Assembly: GCF_000150275.1 (NCBI RefSeq)
Contig: NW_002060948.1
Location: forward strand, 259,066-323,065
Direction: 5' to 3'
DNA: 64,000 nucleotides
From: Trichoplax adhaerens
Lineage: Eukaryota > Placozoa > Uniplacotomia > Trichoplacea > Trichoplacidae
Shown here piece after piece: positions 35,478 through 47,175 of the stretch (positions within the stretch are counted from its first letter, which is position 1; each line of letters opens with the position of its first letter). Made by a program: the position numbers and the translations under genes. The notes under the pieces were generated by a model. It did no database searches and had not been told where the DNA came from. It saw nothing but the letters and a program-made list of their open reading frames with translations.

Positions 35478-38400
35478 TTAAAGTAGCATTTTCAAGAGCA
35501 TAATTTGACTATCAGTTATAATATTATCTTGAATATCATCAATTAGTTCAGCATCATACTTCTGTTCGTAAGCGATTTTGATATCATCTAGATCGACCTG
35601 CATCAAAACAAATTTCACATCAGTTACAATTACTTTAACAAGCTTTTCTACCTGCTAGAGTTTAAAAGATAGTCGATCATATTAGTAAATACTATCATAG
35701 TATTAAATCTGATTTTAATGTGGCTTTCACAACATAACGATATTTAATGCATTAAGCATTTATAATTCCGATCTTATCGAACCTCATGTCTAGTTATGAT
35801 CACCCTTGAAATGGTTTTCAAATCCATCTCATTAATGGCAGCATGTAACACGACAGCAAAATAACCCGGTGTATCAGTTACACATTTAAGGATTGACTTT
35901 AAACTCTCATTAGTTGGGCTTTGAATTTTTTCATCAACAGTTTGATAAATATCCCCAGTGGTACTTTCCTAGACGTTATCCAAATGTATTATGATTAAAT
36001 TCAATATGCATGTACCGGTATATCTCATATACCCGTATAATTATCGAATTATTCATTAAGTAATTTATGACGTTACCTCTTTAAAATGATTACAAACTTC
36101 CCTGATATGATTAAAGTTTCGTGTTGACAATGTGGTATTCAATTTGGAATTATCTGATGCCCAATCTTCATTGTCGGCCTTCATAGATCAGTTATCGATT
36201 AATTAATATGAATAATTAAGTTCCTCTCATGATATCATTTCATTGATACGGCACTATGTACCATTAAACTTAGGAATATTTATCGAAATACATTCAAATT
36301 GTTTACAAATATCCACTCATAGAGAGAGAAAGAGAAAACAACTTCACCTTCATTGTATCCACTATCGTACTATAGTCTAATAAGAATTTGTGCTCACCTC
36401 AAGCAACTGACGAACATCATCTTTAACAGCGGACTCATCCACAACATCATTGATTTCTCTCCTTGTCTGAAGAATAATTAATTAATGCAAGCGCTGTATA
36501 AGTAAAATTGGTGTAGCTTTTGGTAGCACATCCACATTAGGGTAACGACTATCGGCACAAGCTATGCAAGCATTCACTATATTAGCTATAAGTTATACCG
36601 TAATAAATGATGTCAAGAGTTTTCCTATTCTAGACTGGCGATCTCCAGATAGATTCGCTTCCAATGTCATACCAAACTCAGATTCATATACTTCAGCAAT
36701 TGCTTGTAATTCCTATTCAATAAATTTATAACCAGCATTATATATGGTATTCTATATTACTACAATGCTGAGCATACCAATTTCAGATATATTTGCAAAT
36801 GACCTACGGTTTGACACTAACATTTATAAATAATAAATAATCCTTACCAAAAATGTTCTACTGCAAACAATTTCAATCATAACAGATGCTCTATTTCCAC
36901 TTCCCTAATTCAATATCGAAATAGTGTGTATTAGTCTAATAAAACATAAGGCTATTGACTAGAATCGAGCTTTCATCTACTGTACATATCGATCTCAATC
37001 TAAGTTTACCCATAGATTCAATCAATCATCAAACCTGAATTGCATCATGAAGCGCCTTTGCATCGTATTCTGATTTCTCCGTTAGCATCACGTTAAGAAG
37101 CTCTGTATAATCACCTCCCAATTCAACTTTAGTATCGCTTAATAAATCCTAACAAATTTTAAATAGTTCTAGGTAAGAAAAAATCAAATAACAAATGATA
37201 ACCATTTAAATCCGTTCTTGCCTGTGAATATTTTGAAGTATATGCTTTAGAAATTTGTATTCGTTGGTCTCGTCTTCTTTCTCCCAGCAGATCAACTATG
37301 GTATCACCACCTGAATCTAATCATTCGTATGATAATTTATGCAAAAAATATCATTATTCGCACTTCACTATATTACATTAAAATAATTTATTTTATATTT
37401 TATCACATTATAAGATAATTTAACCTCCTAAAAATGCAGCAGTATATACTATTCGATTGAATTCTAATATTATTATCGCCTACCCAAATCACCAAAGGCA
37501 TGATACAAAATTTTAGCATCATCATCAGGATCAAAATTTGTCGATTCAGGAACATCCTATTTTTGTATTCGTTATGAAATAGTAATATTGATCATCAAAT
37601 TAATCTAATCGTCCAACTCTCTTCAAGACTTTACTTAAATACTTAAAAATAAAGCCTTATATTTATTCCTTTACCGATTTTTTATCCTGATCATCTACTT
37701 CCTTAGAATCTTCATTTTTGCCATCTCCATGAACTGATTCATTTTCTTTCTTACTATGATGACTGCTATGGCTACTGCGACGACTACTATTTCCATGACT
37801 GCTGTGATGGCTACTATGTTTGTTGTCATCATCGCTACGATGGCTATGACTGTTATGATTTCCACCACTGGAGCGACTACCAGCATTACTACGATCTGAA
37901 GGGATATGTCCATGGTTTTCGTTTGCAGTTGCTAAATCTTGATCATGATTGCTCTTATTATCTTCCTGCTGCTGTTCATCAGCCACATTATCATTCTGAT
38001 CTTGATTATCTGCCTGTTCTTGGTCTCCAACCTGATCTTTATTTTCAACTTGGTCGTGAATTTCAGTTTCGTCCTGATTTTCAGCCTGGTCTTGAATTTC
38101 AGTCTGATCTTGATTTTCAGACTGATTCTGATTTTCAGCCTGGTCTTGAATTTCAGTTTGGTCTTGATTTTCAGACTGATCTTGATTTTTAGACTGATCT
38201 TGATTTTCAGCCAGATCTTGATTATCTAGTTGATCATGATTTTCAGCCTGGTCTTGATTATCAGGCTGATCTTGCTTTTCAGACAGATCTTGACTTTCAG
38301 CCTGATCTTGAATATCTAGTTGATCATGATTTTCAGGCTGATCTTGATTTTCAGGCTGATCTTGATTTTCAGGCTGATCTTGATTTTCAGACTGAGCTTG

Positions 38401-41400
38401 ATTTTCAAACTGACCTTGATTTTCAATCTGATCTTGATTATCTGGTTGATCATGATCATCAGCTGAGACAGGTTGAGTTTTATTTACATCGTGAAGGTCT
38501 TCATCAGCCAATTTATCCTGATCATCATATACTTCGCGATTCGTTTCGTGATCATCAACTGGTGAAGGCTGATTGCTCCTGGCTTCAGATTTTGCGTCCT
38601 CAAGTAGCTCTAACTGCCGATCCCTATCATCATGATTTTCGCTAACACCTTCTTTCTTATTTAGAGCATCGTCAGTTTCATGATGCTCATCATCGCTATA
38701 ACTCGTAGCACCATTCATTAAATTGTCATCATGCATCGATTTTTGATCATCAGGTGTTACAGCTCTACTAGAGTGTTTACTACTGTGTTCACTATCGAAT
38801 TTATCACTGTAAGGTGTCGGAGTTCGACTTTTATCCATTTTTTCTTGATGGTTATCGCCATCACGTTCATCTATGTGGCTATCTTCTACAGCAACGGGAG
38901 ATCTAAGGTCATCATCCGGTGATTTTGAGTTTTCGTTTTTCGATTTTATATTAGGAAGAACTTTCGGTTTTGGTTTAATTTGCTTCTCTGTCCCATTAGC
39001 TTTCTTTACCGGTGGTAAAACATTATGGTTATTTTAAAGCTTTTATTAGGTACAGTTTTATGACGTGCTCGATTTGGCGCAGCCTGAAATGATATAATTC
39101 TCTATTATTATTATATTCAATGTTTAGAAGGAGATAATTTCGATATTGCTCTACTTTAAATTATTTTCTATCTTATCATTAGAGATCTGTATCTATATAG
39201 ATGATCAATCATCCTCTTGACTACGAATTCAATCTTAGTATTCTGCATACCACTTTAGGAACATTATTTCTCTCAACTTCATCATTACTTTTAGTACGAT
39301 GATGCCGGTAGCTGTCTTTAGAATAGTCCTTAAGAAGAACATTGTAATTAAATTCATTTATGCCGACATTTACAGATAATATAAAATTGATAAGATTGTT
39401 AATGAACGGTAGCGTTAGTCTAAACATTTAGTGTGTAAAAACATGGATAACCTTTAATTATTCCAATTACCTTATTATTGCCTCCTCTTAGTTGCAGCTG
39501 AATAATTATCCAGAAATGTGAATTAACAAAACGTAAGTAAGGAAAATTCGTACTATATCCGGATTATCAGCATGGTGCTATTTAAATAATATAATCTTTT
39601 TCTCCTTAAAAGTATTCTATAGCGCTTATAGACATTACTAACATTCATAGCGACTTACAGATGTTTTTACGTCTACTCGATAATCTTTAGTCGTATCATC
39701 ATGACACTTTAAGTAGTATAAATGCTTCTGAAAGTCTTCCTCCTACGAAATGAAGAAAAATAGATTGATAAAGGATTGATTCGGTACAGATATAGTCGCA
39801 TACTTCACATGATAACAGAGTAGAACTGATTGAATTATAACTTTTAACATAAATTGGATCATCCTCTATAATACTGTATTACATAATATATTCCGATATA
39901 GTATGGGCAAGTAATAAGCCTTACTATCAGCATAGTTTCTGCATATTAATTATATAAAGCAACAACATAGCATGAAATTGATTTAATGTAATTAAAGTAA
40001 AATTGATAATTTATCATATTTTACCCATCGTCCAGTATGATAGGTTGGCCCAATGCTTTTTAGTTTTCCTAAAAGAGCCTAAATTATACAAGCAATTATA
40101 ATTACTGGAGCAATAAGTCTTACCAATATACAAAATTTAATCAATTCGAACATTCATTCATACACCTGTAGGTAGTACATTACAGTCAACACTACAAGAA
40201 ATTAGTGACATATCGAAAATATCCATGCACCTGTCATTATTCATAATGTGGTCTAAACTATGTTATGTTTTGAAAGATAAACTACAGACAATATAAAGTA
40301 CTAAAGAAAAACATCACTACTTTTTATAAGCTTCGGTTAAATATGGCATAACCATTAAAACAGCTGAACATAATCAGAATAAATATGTGCGCAGATTTCA
40401 AATTCCATTCACTAAACATTTTTTGATTTTAAGAGTAAATTCATTTTATTCACCTGATTTTCCTGATTAATTTTATTAACCACTGCCTCTCGATAGGGTT
40501 GATTTAAGCTACCATAGAATATTAAAAAACGATTAAGAAATTAATTTATCCATGTAGCCTAATGACAATGGTAAACCACAGTCATTACTGCATCATTTTA
40601 ATAAAGCCACTTTATAGAAACTCGAGCTTCTAAGAGTATATCTTAGCTTAATTATCCGATATTTTGATTAAGGTACAACTCTGCCTATTTATGTTTTGTT
40701 TTAAATTAATTATATGACTAATAAGAAATTCTAAAGAGGAATACTGGATTGTGCGATGTTAATCTATTAACGACTATTAATAAATGTGACGTTAAATTTT
40801 TCGGACGGCAAATATAAATATTTTCACATTGTAACTCACGCATTCCGAATGAGCTAATATGCTCCACACTGTGATACTCTACAACGTACTTTGTTTATAA
40901 AATCTATAAAATTGTATGCAGTCTACAGTATGTTAATTCAATAATCTGTTGTCTAACACAACCGTATATATGTCACGGTGAACCCCGGGAATCAGTTTCT
41001 ATTAACTAGAGGTCATGAAAGGTTCATAGACAGAAAAACGACTATAACTTTGAGGCAGAGTATGCTAATGAAGTAATGTAGTTATTCAACCATGCATATC
41101 ATCTTAACACGTTGAATAAACCGAATACTTTCACTTATCTAATAATTGACCTAATAGTTGTTTAAAGTGTGAGTGAAATTATTTCAGGCCAATCTGAGTC
41201 ATTTCTTCTTATTATTTACAAAATCGCTATTATGCCATTTTCCAGTCTATTACAAGATATCAAGCGACGAGAAGCAATTTTACCTTTTAGCCCCTTGCTC
41301 ATTCCAGTTATCCACTTGGCCCCGCCTGCTCATAATATGCGACATTTTAGCTAGTAGAATTCTATTCTCCTGCTTGATAGTTGCCTGACGATCTTCCTCT

Positions 41401-43710
41401 TGCTATTGGCGATACAAAATACATAAACATCAATATTAACTCTCTAAATGGATATAATCAACAATAAACATAATATCATAGCAACCTCTAACAATCCCAT
41501 TCCGAATATTAATGACATAAAATAGGCAAATGAAATGCTTACTATATTTAAATAAATTGAATACATTGAAACTAATTGAACTATAAAGAGGTTATTTTAT
41601 TTCATTTCCAATGCCACATATATTCCACTACTATTTTGTTAGCCCACTCCCAACTCCAAAATCAACAGTAATGATTACCGTAATATGAATATAAATTGTA
41701 CGTACTGTATATTCTTATATATTAAATTAGAGATTGCGGTAAACAGTACAGTTAGTATAGCATGGGAAAAATTCTGTAATTGCCATCAGGTGTATTCAAA
41801 AATAAAATGATTTCTTGAATGTAAAAATTAGTTCCGCTGTAAACGATGATTACAATATATGAATGAATGTTAAAAATTCTGTCATTTAACTTCCGACCTT
41901 CATCTTTTTCATTCGAATCTGTAAATGAAGATATTCTTTTGGTGGCTTATTATCAATATCGGCTTTCATCCGTCGAACCTATAAACCGCATATAATCCAG
42001 AAATGTAAATTCTATCGAAATCAAAAATTAATTTTACAAGTGGATCATATATTAAACTATTGTAAAATAGCAATAAAAAATTTTCCGAACAATAGTTTCA
42101 CAACATAATCGAAACGAACAGAAACAAAATAATTAAATGAAAATTTAATTTTGGTTTTGTTTTTTCGCTGCCATAAACATCATAGAAATTTATAAGACAG
42201 GAAAATAATAATAGACTGCAAGAATTGGAACACGATATTATAGCCTAGAATAATGTCAAATCCATAATTAAATGTAGCATCATGCTATAACCATCAGTCG
42301 CGGTATAATGAACATCATTTCACTTTTCTGCTCTCTCATACATGTATAGATATGATCGTTATTGTAAAATGCATTATCAAATTGGTCACCAAAAACTTCC
42401 CATAAGTAAAATAAAATATATAAACGTTGATAGAAAGGCCAGTAAATAATCAATAACGCTAGTTTAATTCCCTTAATCTAGCTGCTAATAAGTAGAATCT
42501 TTTAACTTTTTCTTACATGTACACCAATATTTAATATTAATCATTCGCAAATCTAAATTATTGTCAGTCTGATGATTCAAATATTAATTACTTTGATGGC
42601 ATTATTCAAGAACTTGAAGGTCTAATAAAGAACTATTTCAATCTCAAAACCTTACGTACATGTCAGTACTCTTACTGATTAGCTAACGATGGAGAAGCTT
42701 TAATCAATCTTGCACTAATATTAACTTCAAATATTGGATCTACTGAATAACGGATTATGTTAAAACTGATATCTCTCAGAATAGTCTAATACAAGTCTCT
42801 TCAATAAGCTAATGCTGAGTTTATACAGCATTTCCACAGAGTATCATAGATACAGAACAAGATTTTACAACTTGTCCTGCATTATCTATTAATTCATAAA
42901 TTGTTTTAAGCTGTAGATATTTCCTTAAATCAGACTGTTATTATCATAACTTTGTATTTAGATAGCTCGATTATTCAGTCTAACTTGTTTTGAAGCGAGA
43001 TGGATCTTCATACTATATTTGCTATGATAAGATATTTAACTAAATGATTAAATGTAATTCAATAGAATATCTGCTATATTATATACTCCCTGACTCTTTC
43101 GTCGTAATTACTATACTTTACTAATAAACGTACTACTCATCCTCGTTTTAAATTAAAAATAAAGATAGTACAGAATTAATCGGTAATTTTAGTAATATGC
43201 GTATGATATTCTACTTTAATTGATTTTAGTTACAGCAATTGATCTAGATATAGTAAGGATACAGGTTTATGATCATGAGTTAAATTTAATAGATAAAGGC
43301 TGTGGAATTGAATGAATATCGGTTTTCATCCTATTAACAGCATTAGGAACCTCATCTAGTGACTATTCATTAATAAGAAAATATTCTACGTATCTTATGT
43401 CAGTAGTTAACAGACAATATTTAGATATCCGTAACTCGTAAGTTAACATTTAATGGGTTTTTTATTTGCATATTTATGAAAAAGTACGTTGTTATTTTCC
43501 AGTTAGTTTTCGGATTCAAACTAAAGTAGTAATATGGAAAGATGCTAATTTTCTCAAGCTTTCAACAATTTTTAATTTCTTCTCGGCAATAGAAAATGTC
43601 TAGAATCTTAGTTTGCTTACTTTCTTCATATGTAAATCATATGCACGATCTTCCCATCGCTTCTGCAATAACTTGCTTGAAGGCACGAAGCTGGGTGTTG
43701 ATTGTGGCAT
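35478..43710 (-). CDS. CFAP97-domain / acidic repeat / annexin locus (putative fusion gene, one frame break)
   Basis: N-terminal exons 43621-43710, 41898-41978, 41284-41402, 40454-40508, 40025-40078, 39659-39742 and 39251-39328 encode a CFAP97 domain: IDNKPPKEYLHLQIRMKKMK, QENRILLAKMSHIMSRR, GQVDNWNEQG, REAVVNKINQENQ, ALLGKLKSIGPTYHTGRW. Exon 8 begins in phase at 39083 (AAPNRARHKTVPNKS), but the frame stops at 39006-39008. Shifting at the A4 run (39032-39035) opens 1.35 kb of lysine/proline then Asp/Gln/Asn-rich coding to a donor at 37675. Annexin exons follow at 37484-37556, 37222-37310, 37035-37148, 36848-36904, 36599-36712, 36398-36466, 36077-36178, 35783-35968 and 35478-35597 (307 aa; NFDPDDDAKILYHAFGDLGG, LTEKSEYDAKALHDAIQ, FLELQAIAEVYESEFG). 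All other joins keep phase. The alternative is a 212-aa CFAP97 protein plus a separate annexin starting at 38838. Confidence 0.72.
37675..38838 (-). CDS. Acidic low-complexity exon, possible separate annexin start at 38838
   Basis: This is the part of the locus that would be the N-terminus if the annexin is its own gene. From Met at 38838 it runs about 388 residues to the donor at 37675. Composition changes along it: Ser/Asp/His-rich, then about 150 residues of ENQDQ-type repeats (roughly 38030-38450), then SNHD and a His/Ser tract (SRRSSHSSHHSKKE). No fold is predicted. The frame remains open and codon-like upstream of this Met to 39033 (KQIKPKPKVLPNIKSKNENS), which argues that 38838 is not the true start. 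Confidence 0.6.
38030..38450. repeat. Coding minisatellite, 18-bp unit
   Basis: On the plus strand the unit is roughly GATCTTGATTTTCAGGCT, tandemly repeated with scattered changes; on the minus strand it encodes six-residue variants of ENQDQP/ENQDQA. The period is a multiple of three, so copy-number change preserves frame. Plus-strand ORFs here (37923-38229) are hydrophobic shadows. Confidence 0.88.
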
Positions 43711-44558
43711 ATTTCCAAATTAGAATCCAATGTAATAAGGTTTAATAATTAATTTTGGTATCTTCTCTTATTGCTATAGCTTGATGGCTATAGCTTAATT
43801 GCTACTACGATGTATTCGAATACGCTCGACGATTTGGAATTGATTTTACTATAGTTAAAGATAGTAGTTTAAGAAGATAAGATTAGAGTTATAATTACAT
43901 CGGTCGTTGCATCAAAAAAATTAATCCATCCAGCACAGCTATTTGTAAAAATTAAAATATATCAATTGATCAAGTCATTTGCATTAGCAATCTAACAGAC
44001 AATCATTATTAACTTCAAATGGAATTCTAATTCATATCCAAAACTGATTAATTCAGGATTGATTTGCAGTAATTATAACTTTAAATCATCATTTCCATAT
44101 TTAATATAAGTTGGCTATCGGTTGATAAAGGTTGCTATGGGAATATCGTCTTCAGCAATAGAGCAAGCTTACTAATGTAACAATTTCTATCGAAAGCCAG
44201 CCTTTCCTAACATTAGCTAAGTTAAAATTTAACCAAATAGATGATATAACCGGTTCAACTTGATATTGCTTCGCTATTTAGCTTACCTTTAGACCTATCG
44301 TTTGCCAATTATTTCGATTGAGTTATAATGAGCTACCGACGGTCGTTCCCCAATTTGTCTAAACTAAGTATCACACCGTTTTGTGTACATCTTCTAAATT
44401 GATTAACAGTAAGGGTCAATTGTATGACTCATTAGGTTATAGATTGGCCATAGACTTGATTCGATAAGCTGCTGAGCTACTTTTTCCCAATACTAATAAG
44501 CATACCCAACCAGATCTTTCTACTTGTCATCAATCGACGTCAGGACACATTGTTCCGG

Positions 44559-44571
44559 GTAACCTAGCAAC
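44559..44571. promoter_or_regulatory. X-box (RFX-binding site) consensus
   Basis: GTAACC-T-AGCAAC fits the RFX X-box consensus GTNRCC-N(0-3)-RGYAAC at every position. It lies 849 bp upstream of the first CFAP97 start codon (43710, minus strand). RFX factors drive ciliary genes in animals. Distance is larger than usual, so a 5' UTR intron would be needed for promoter-proximal placement. Confidence 0.5.
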
Positions 44572-44825
44572 CGTGAACAGCGTTGCGATCGACAACGGAG
44601 CCATAACCAATATTAATAGGTACAATGGTTTCCTTACGTCTTAACATGAATATGAATTCTTTAATAGAGTAAACAAACCTATTAATTCGATTATCTCATA
44701 TAATCATTCCGTCTTTATTACTCGAATATAGGGACAATATCAGTTATTAGCCTTTTGGTATCGTCATGCTTCCAATGATGATATTATAAATATTGTAAAT
44801 GCTCGTAGAGAGAGGAACTTATATT

Positions 44826-45740
44826 AATAAGTATTAACCGGAATGAAATTTACAGGAATATCCAAACAAAATTAAAGCGATAACTATACTATACTATCTT
44901 GGAATTATACTGTAGTTACACAGGCAACAGTACAGGACAGACTAAATTGTATGTCAGACATTGTGTTAATTGTAAGCAGGGTTTCGATTTTCAAGATTAG
45001 CGAAAATGTATTACAGTATTTTGAACATGTAAAAAGATGCATAGATATACTATACTATTAATATACCATAGCAGTACAACGTCTTTCACTTAAATCGCAC
45101 TTAAAATACCACATTATATATAATAAAAATTTTATTTTCTATGCTAGCTAGAATGAAACTTACAATAATATTACAGTATAATAATCAATTACAGTAATAA
45201 GCCAAATTGGATGCACTATACTATTGTCTTATACTAACCTTATTAATTAATAGAAAAGGATAGATATACCATACCAGCGTTTTATACTGTAACTACTGTA
45301 TACAGAATGTTTTGACTAAGTTACTCAAGAAGAAATAATGTATCAAAGTATTTTAAAAATTTTACATTCAATGTTAGCTGAAATCGAAACTATTTGGAAT
45401 GATAAGATTGCAAATGAAAGGTGTACCACATAATCATTTAGTTACACGATATTTTACACTGCTGTGCGGTTCGAACAAATTGTATATAAATGTTGTTATT
45501 ATTTATTGTATAAATTCTAGTTTGCAACATTAGCTGGAATGGAACGTACCGGGATAATCTAACAATAATAATAGAAAATTAGATATCTTATACTGTACCA
45601 CCGTCCAGTTATATTGTATCTGCGCGCATTCTTACTAAATTCTATATAAAGTGCCATGGCATATTATGTAATTATTTACTATCGATATTCTATTACACTA
45701 TTAGTTGGTATTAAACTTCTCTAAATATCCCAGCAAGTAG
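44826..45740. repeat. Diverged dispersed/tandem repeat block
   Basis: A phrase like (A)TTAGCTGGAATGAAACTTAC recurs near 44835, 45146, 45376, 45531 and 45704, and a companion phrase of the type TATACTGTA...ACAG recurs between copies. Spacing is irregular (155-311 bp) and copies are strongly diverged, so this looks like an old decayed array. Confidence 0.45.
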
Positions 45741-45876
45741 TGAAAAAAATAATCTGACTGAATTATATCCGAAATGTTCACATTGATATTAATTGTAGGA
45801 TAAAAATTTTAATAAGCAGCTTATATAGCACAATTGCAATTATGCTAACAACAACTATGATGTTACTCTTACAGAA

Positions 45877-46173
45877 GTGAAACATGCCAAAGGTTGCATC
45901 AACTCGACTTCATTCGCATACGATCATATTAAACCATGTATCATTTTTTTAAAATCACATTTAGTCACTGAAATGTGCAAACGAGTTAGCGAGGGAATTA
46001 ATCCTTATCTATTTATTAAGACCATATGCATCTACATTATTGCTAAAGTTAAATCCAATATAGAGAAATATGAGTGGAAACTATACAATGCTTATCAGCA
46101 ATATCAGAATTTCGGACGCTTATTGAACGTTAACTCACTTTTCAAAGGTATAGCTTTCAAAGACAAGAGGTAA
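45877..46173 (+). CDS. Uncharacterised ORF, 98 aa
   Basis: Open frame with ATG and TAA; basic and aromatic (KVKSNIEKYEWKLYNAYQQY). No family recognised, no signal peptide. An AG just upstream (TTACAG) could be an acceptor, so it may be a terminal exon. It sits between the decayed repeat block and the TTLL15-like gene. Length alone is only weak evidence in AT-rich DNA. Confidence 0.2.
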   Translation: MKHAKGCINSTSFAYDHIKPCIIFLKSHLVTEMCKRVSEGINPYLFIKTICIYIIAKVKSNIEKYEWKLYNAYQQYQNFGRLLNVNSLFKGIAFKDKR

Positions 46174-47175
46174 TGTCCAACTTATTTTAAGTCGATTAGA
46201 TCATTCTTTCTAAGTCATTTATATTTATACATCAAATAATTTGAAGTTTCTAGCTATAGACAATATTGCACACGTTCAGTTCGCTCAGACATAGCAGTAT
46301 TATATTCATGCAATTAATACTTAGCAATGTTATAACACTTGAAATACGAATGATAATTCTAAATTGGAAAATGCATGGGAGGATATCTCACGATAATGTT
46401 ATAATTTCACAGATTATGTAGGAAAAATCAAAGGCAACATGCACAACTGTATTGTAGCAGGAAGTTTCTTAGCTTTATACAAATGAATATATTGCTAATC
46501 TAAACACTTTATCTGCTAGCATTTTTGGCGAACGATTAAGAGGTATGCAAACATTGCTATAGAAAACTATTTAGTAGCGATTTAAAATCTACCATGAAGC
46601 ATAAGCTCAGCAAAATTTTCTTTCTCAAACTATACTAAACGAGATTTTTATCAATTTAAATCAAACAGATTTTCAAATACTAAATAATTTTTCTTGCAGT
46701 AGCCATTAAGATCGAAAGAGCAAAAATAAAATTGGATTGATTTGACGAACAAAATCGATCTTTATTTAAAAGTTTCGATGATAAACCGTCTTAAATAAGT
46801 CATATATATATATGTTACGATAAATTTTAGAAATTTACAAATATTTGTGAATCATCCCAAATCATAGGATTTACTAAACATTCGAATTTCTCATGAATGA
46901 GGGAAAAATCTTATGAATAAGTTGATAGTCCTCAGAAATCTTGAGCATCTTAATTATCGTAATATATATTTTATATACACATTATTTCCAAAAGAATTAT
47001 CTTAACAAGACCCAATTCTTTAAGAATTAAGGAAATAAGATTGTTATGATATCAATTAACCATAGTCAACATATTTATTAACCGAACATGCAAATATGAC
47101 GAAAGTAATACAATTATAAATTACAGCAAGCAAAACACCTCTTAATTCATATTCTAGTTAAATATAGGGATAACA
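46174..47175. other. Spacer downstream of the TTLL15-like gene
   Basis: About 1 kb of AT-rich DNA with no exon-like segment recognised. Confidence 0.5.

Noticed and set aside
37923-38229. Two overlapping plus-strand ORFs, hydrophobic and repetitive
   Set aside because: They are the antisense of the ENQDQ-type minisatellite; the periodic composition explains both, and the minus strand splices in phase to the annexin exons.
39032-39060. A 14-nt GT...AG stretch that might be a mini-intron repairing the CFAP97-annexin frame
   Set aside because: Removing it still leaves an immediate in-frame TAA, and it is far shorter than any other intron here. A single-base indel explains the data better.
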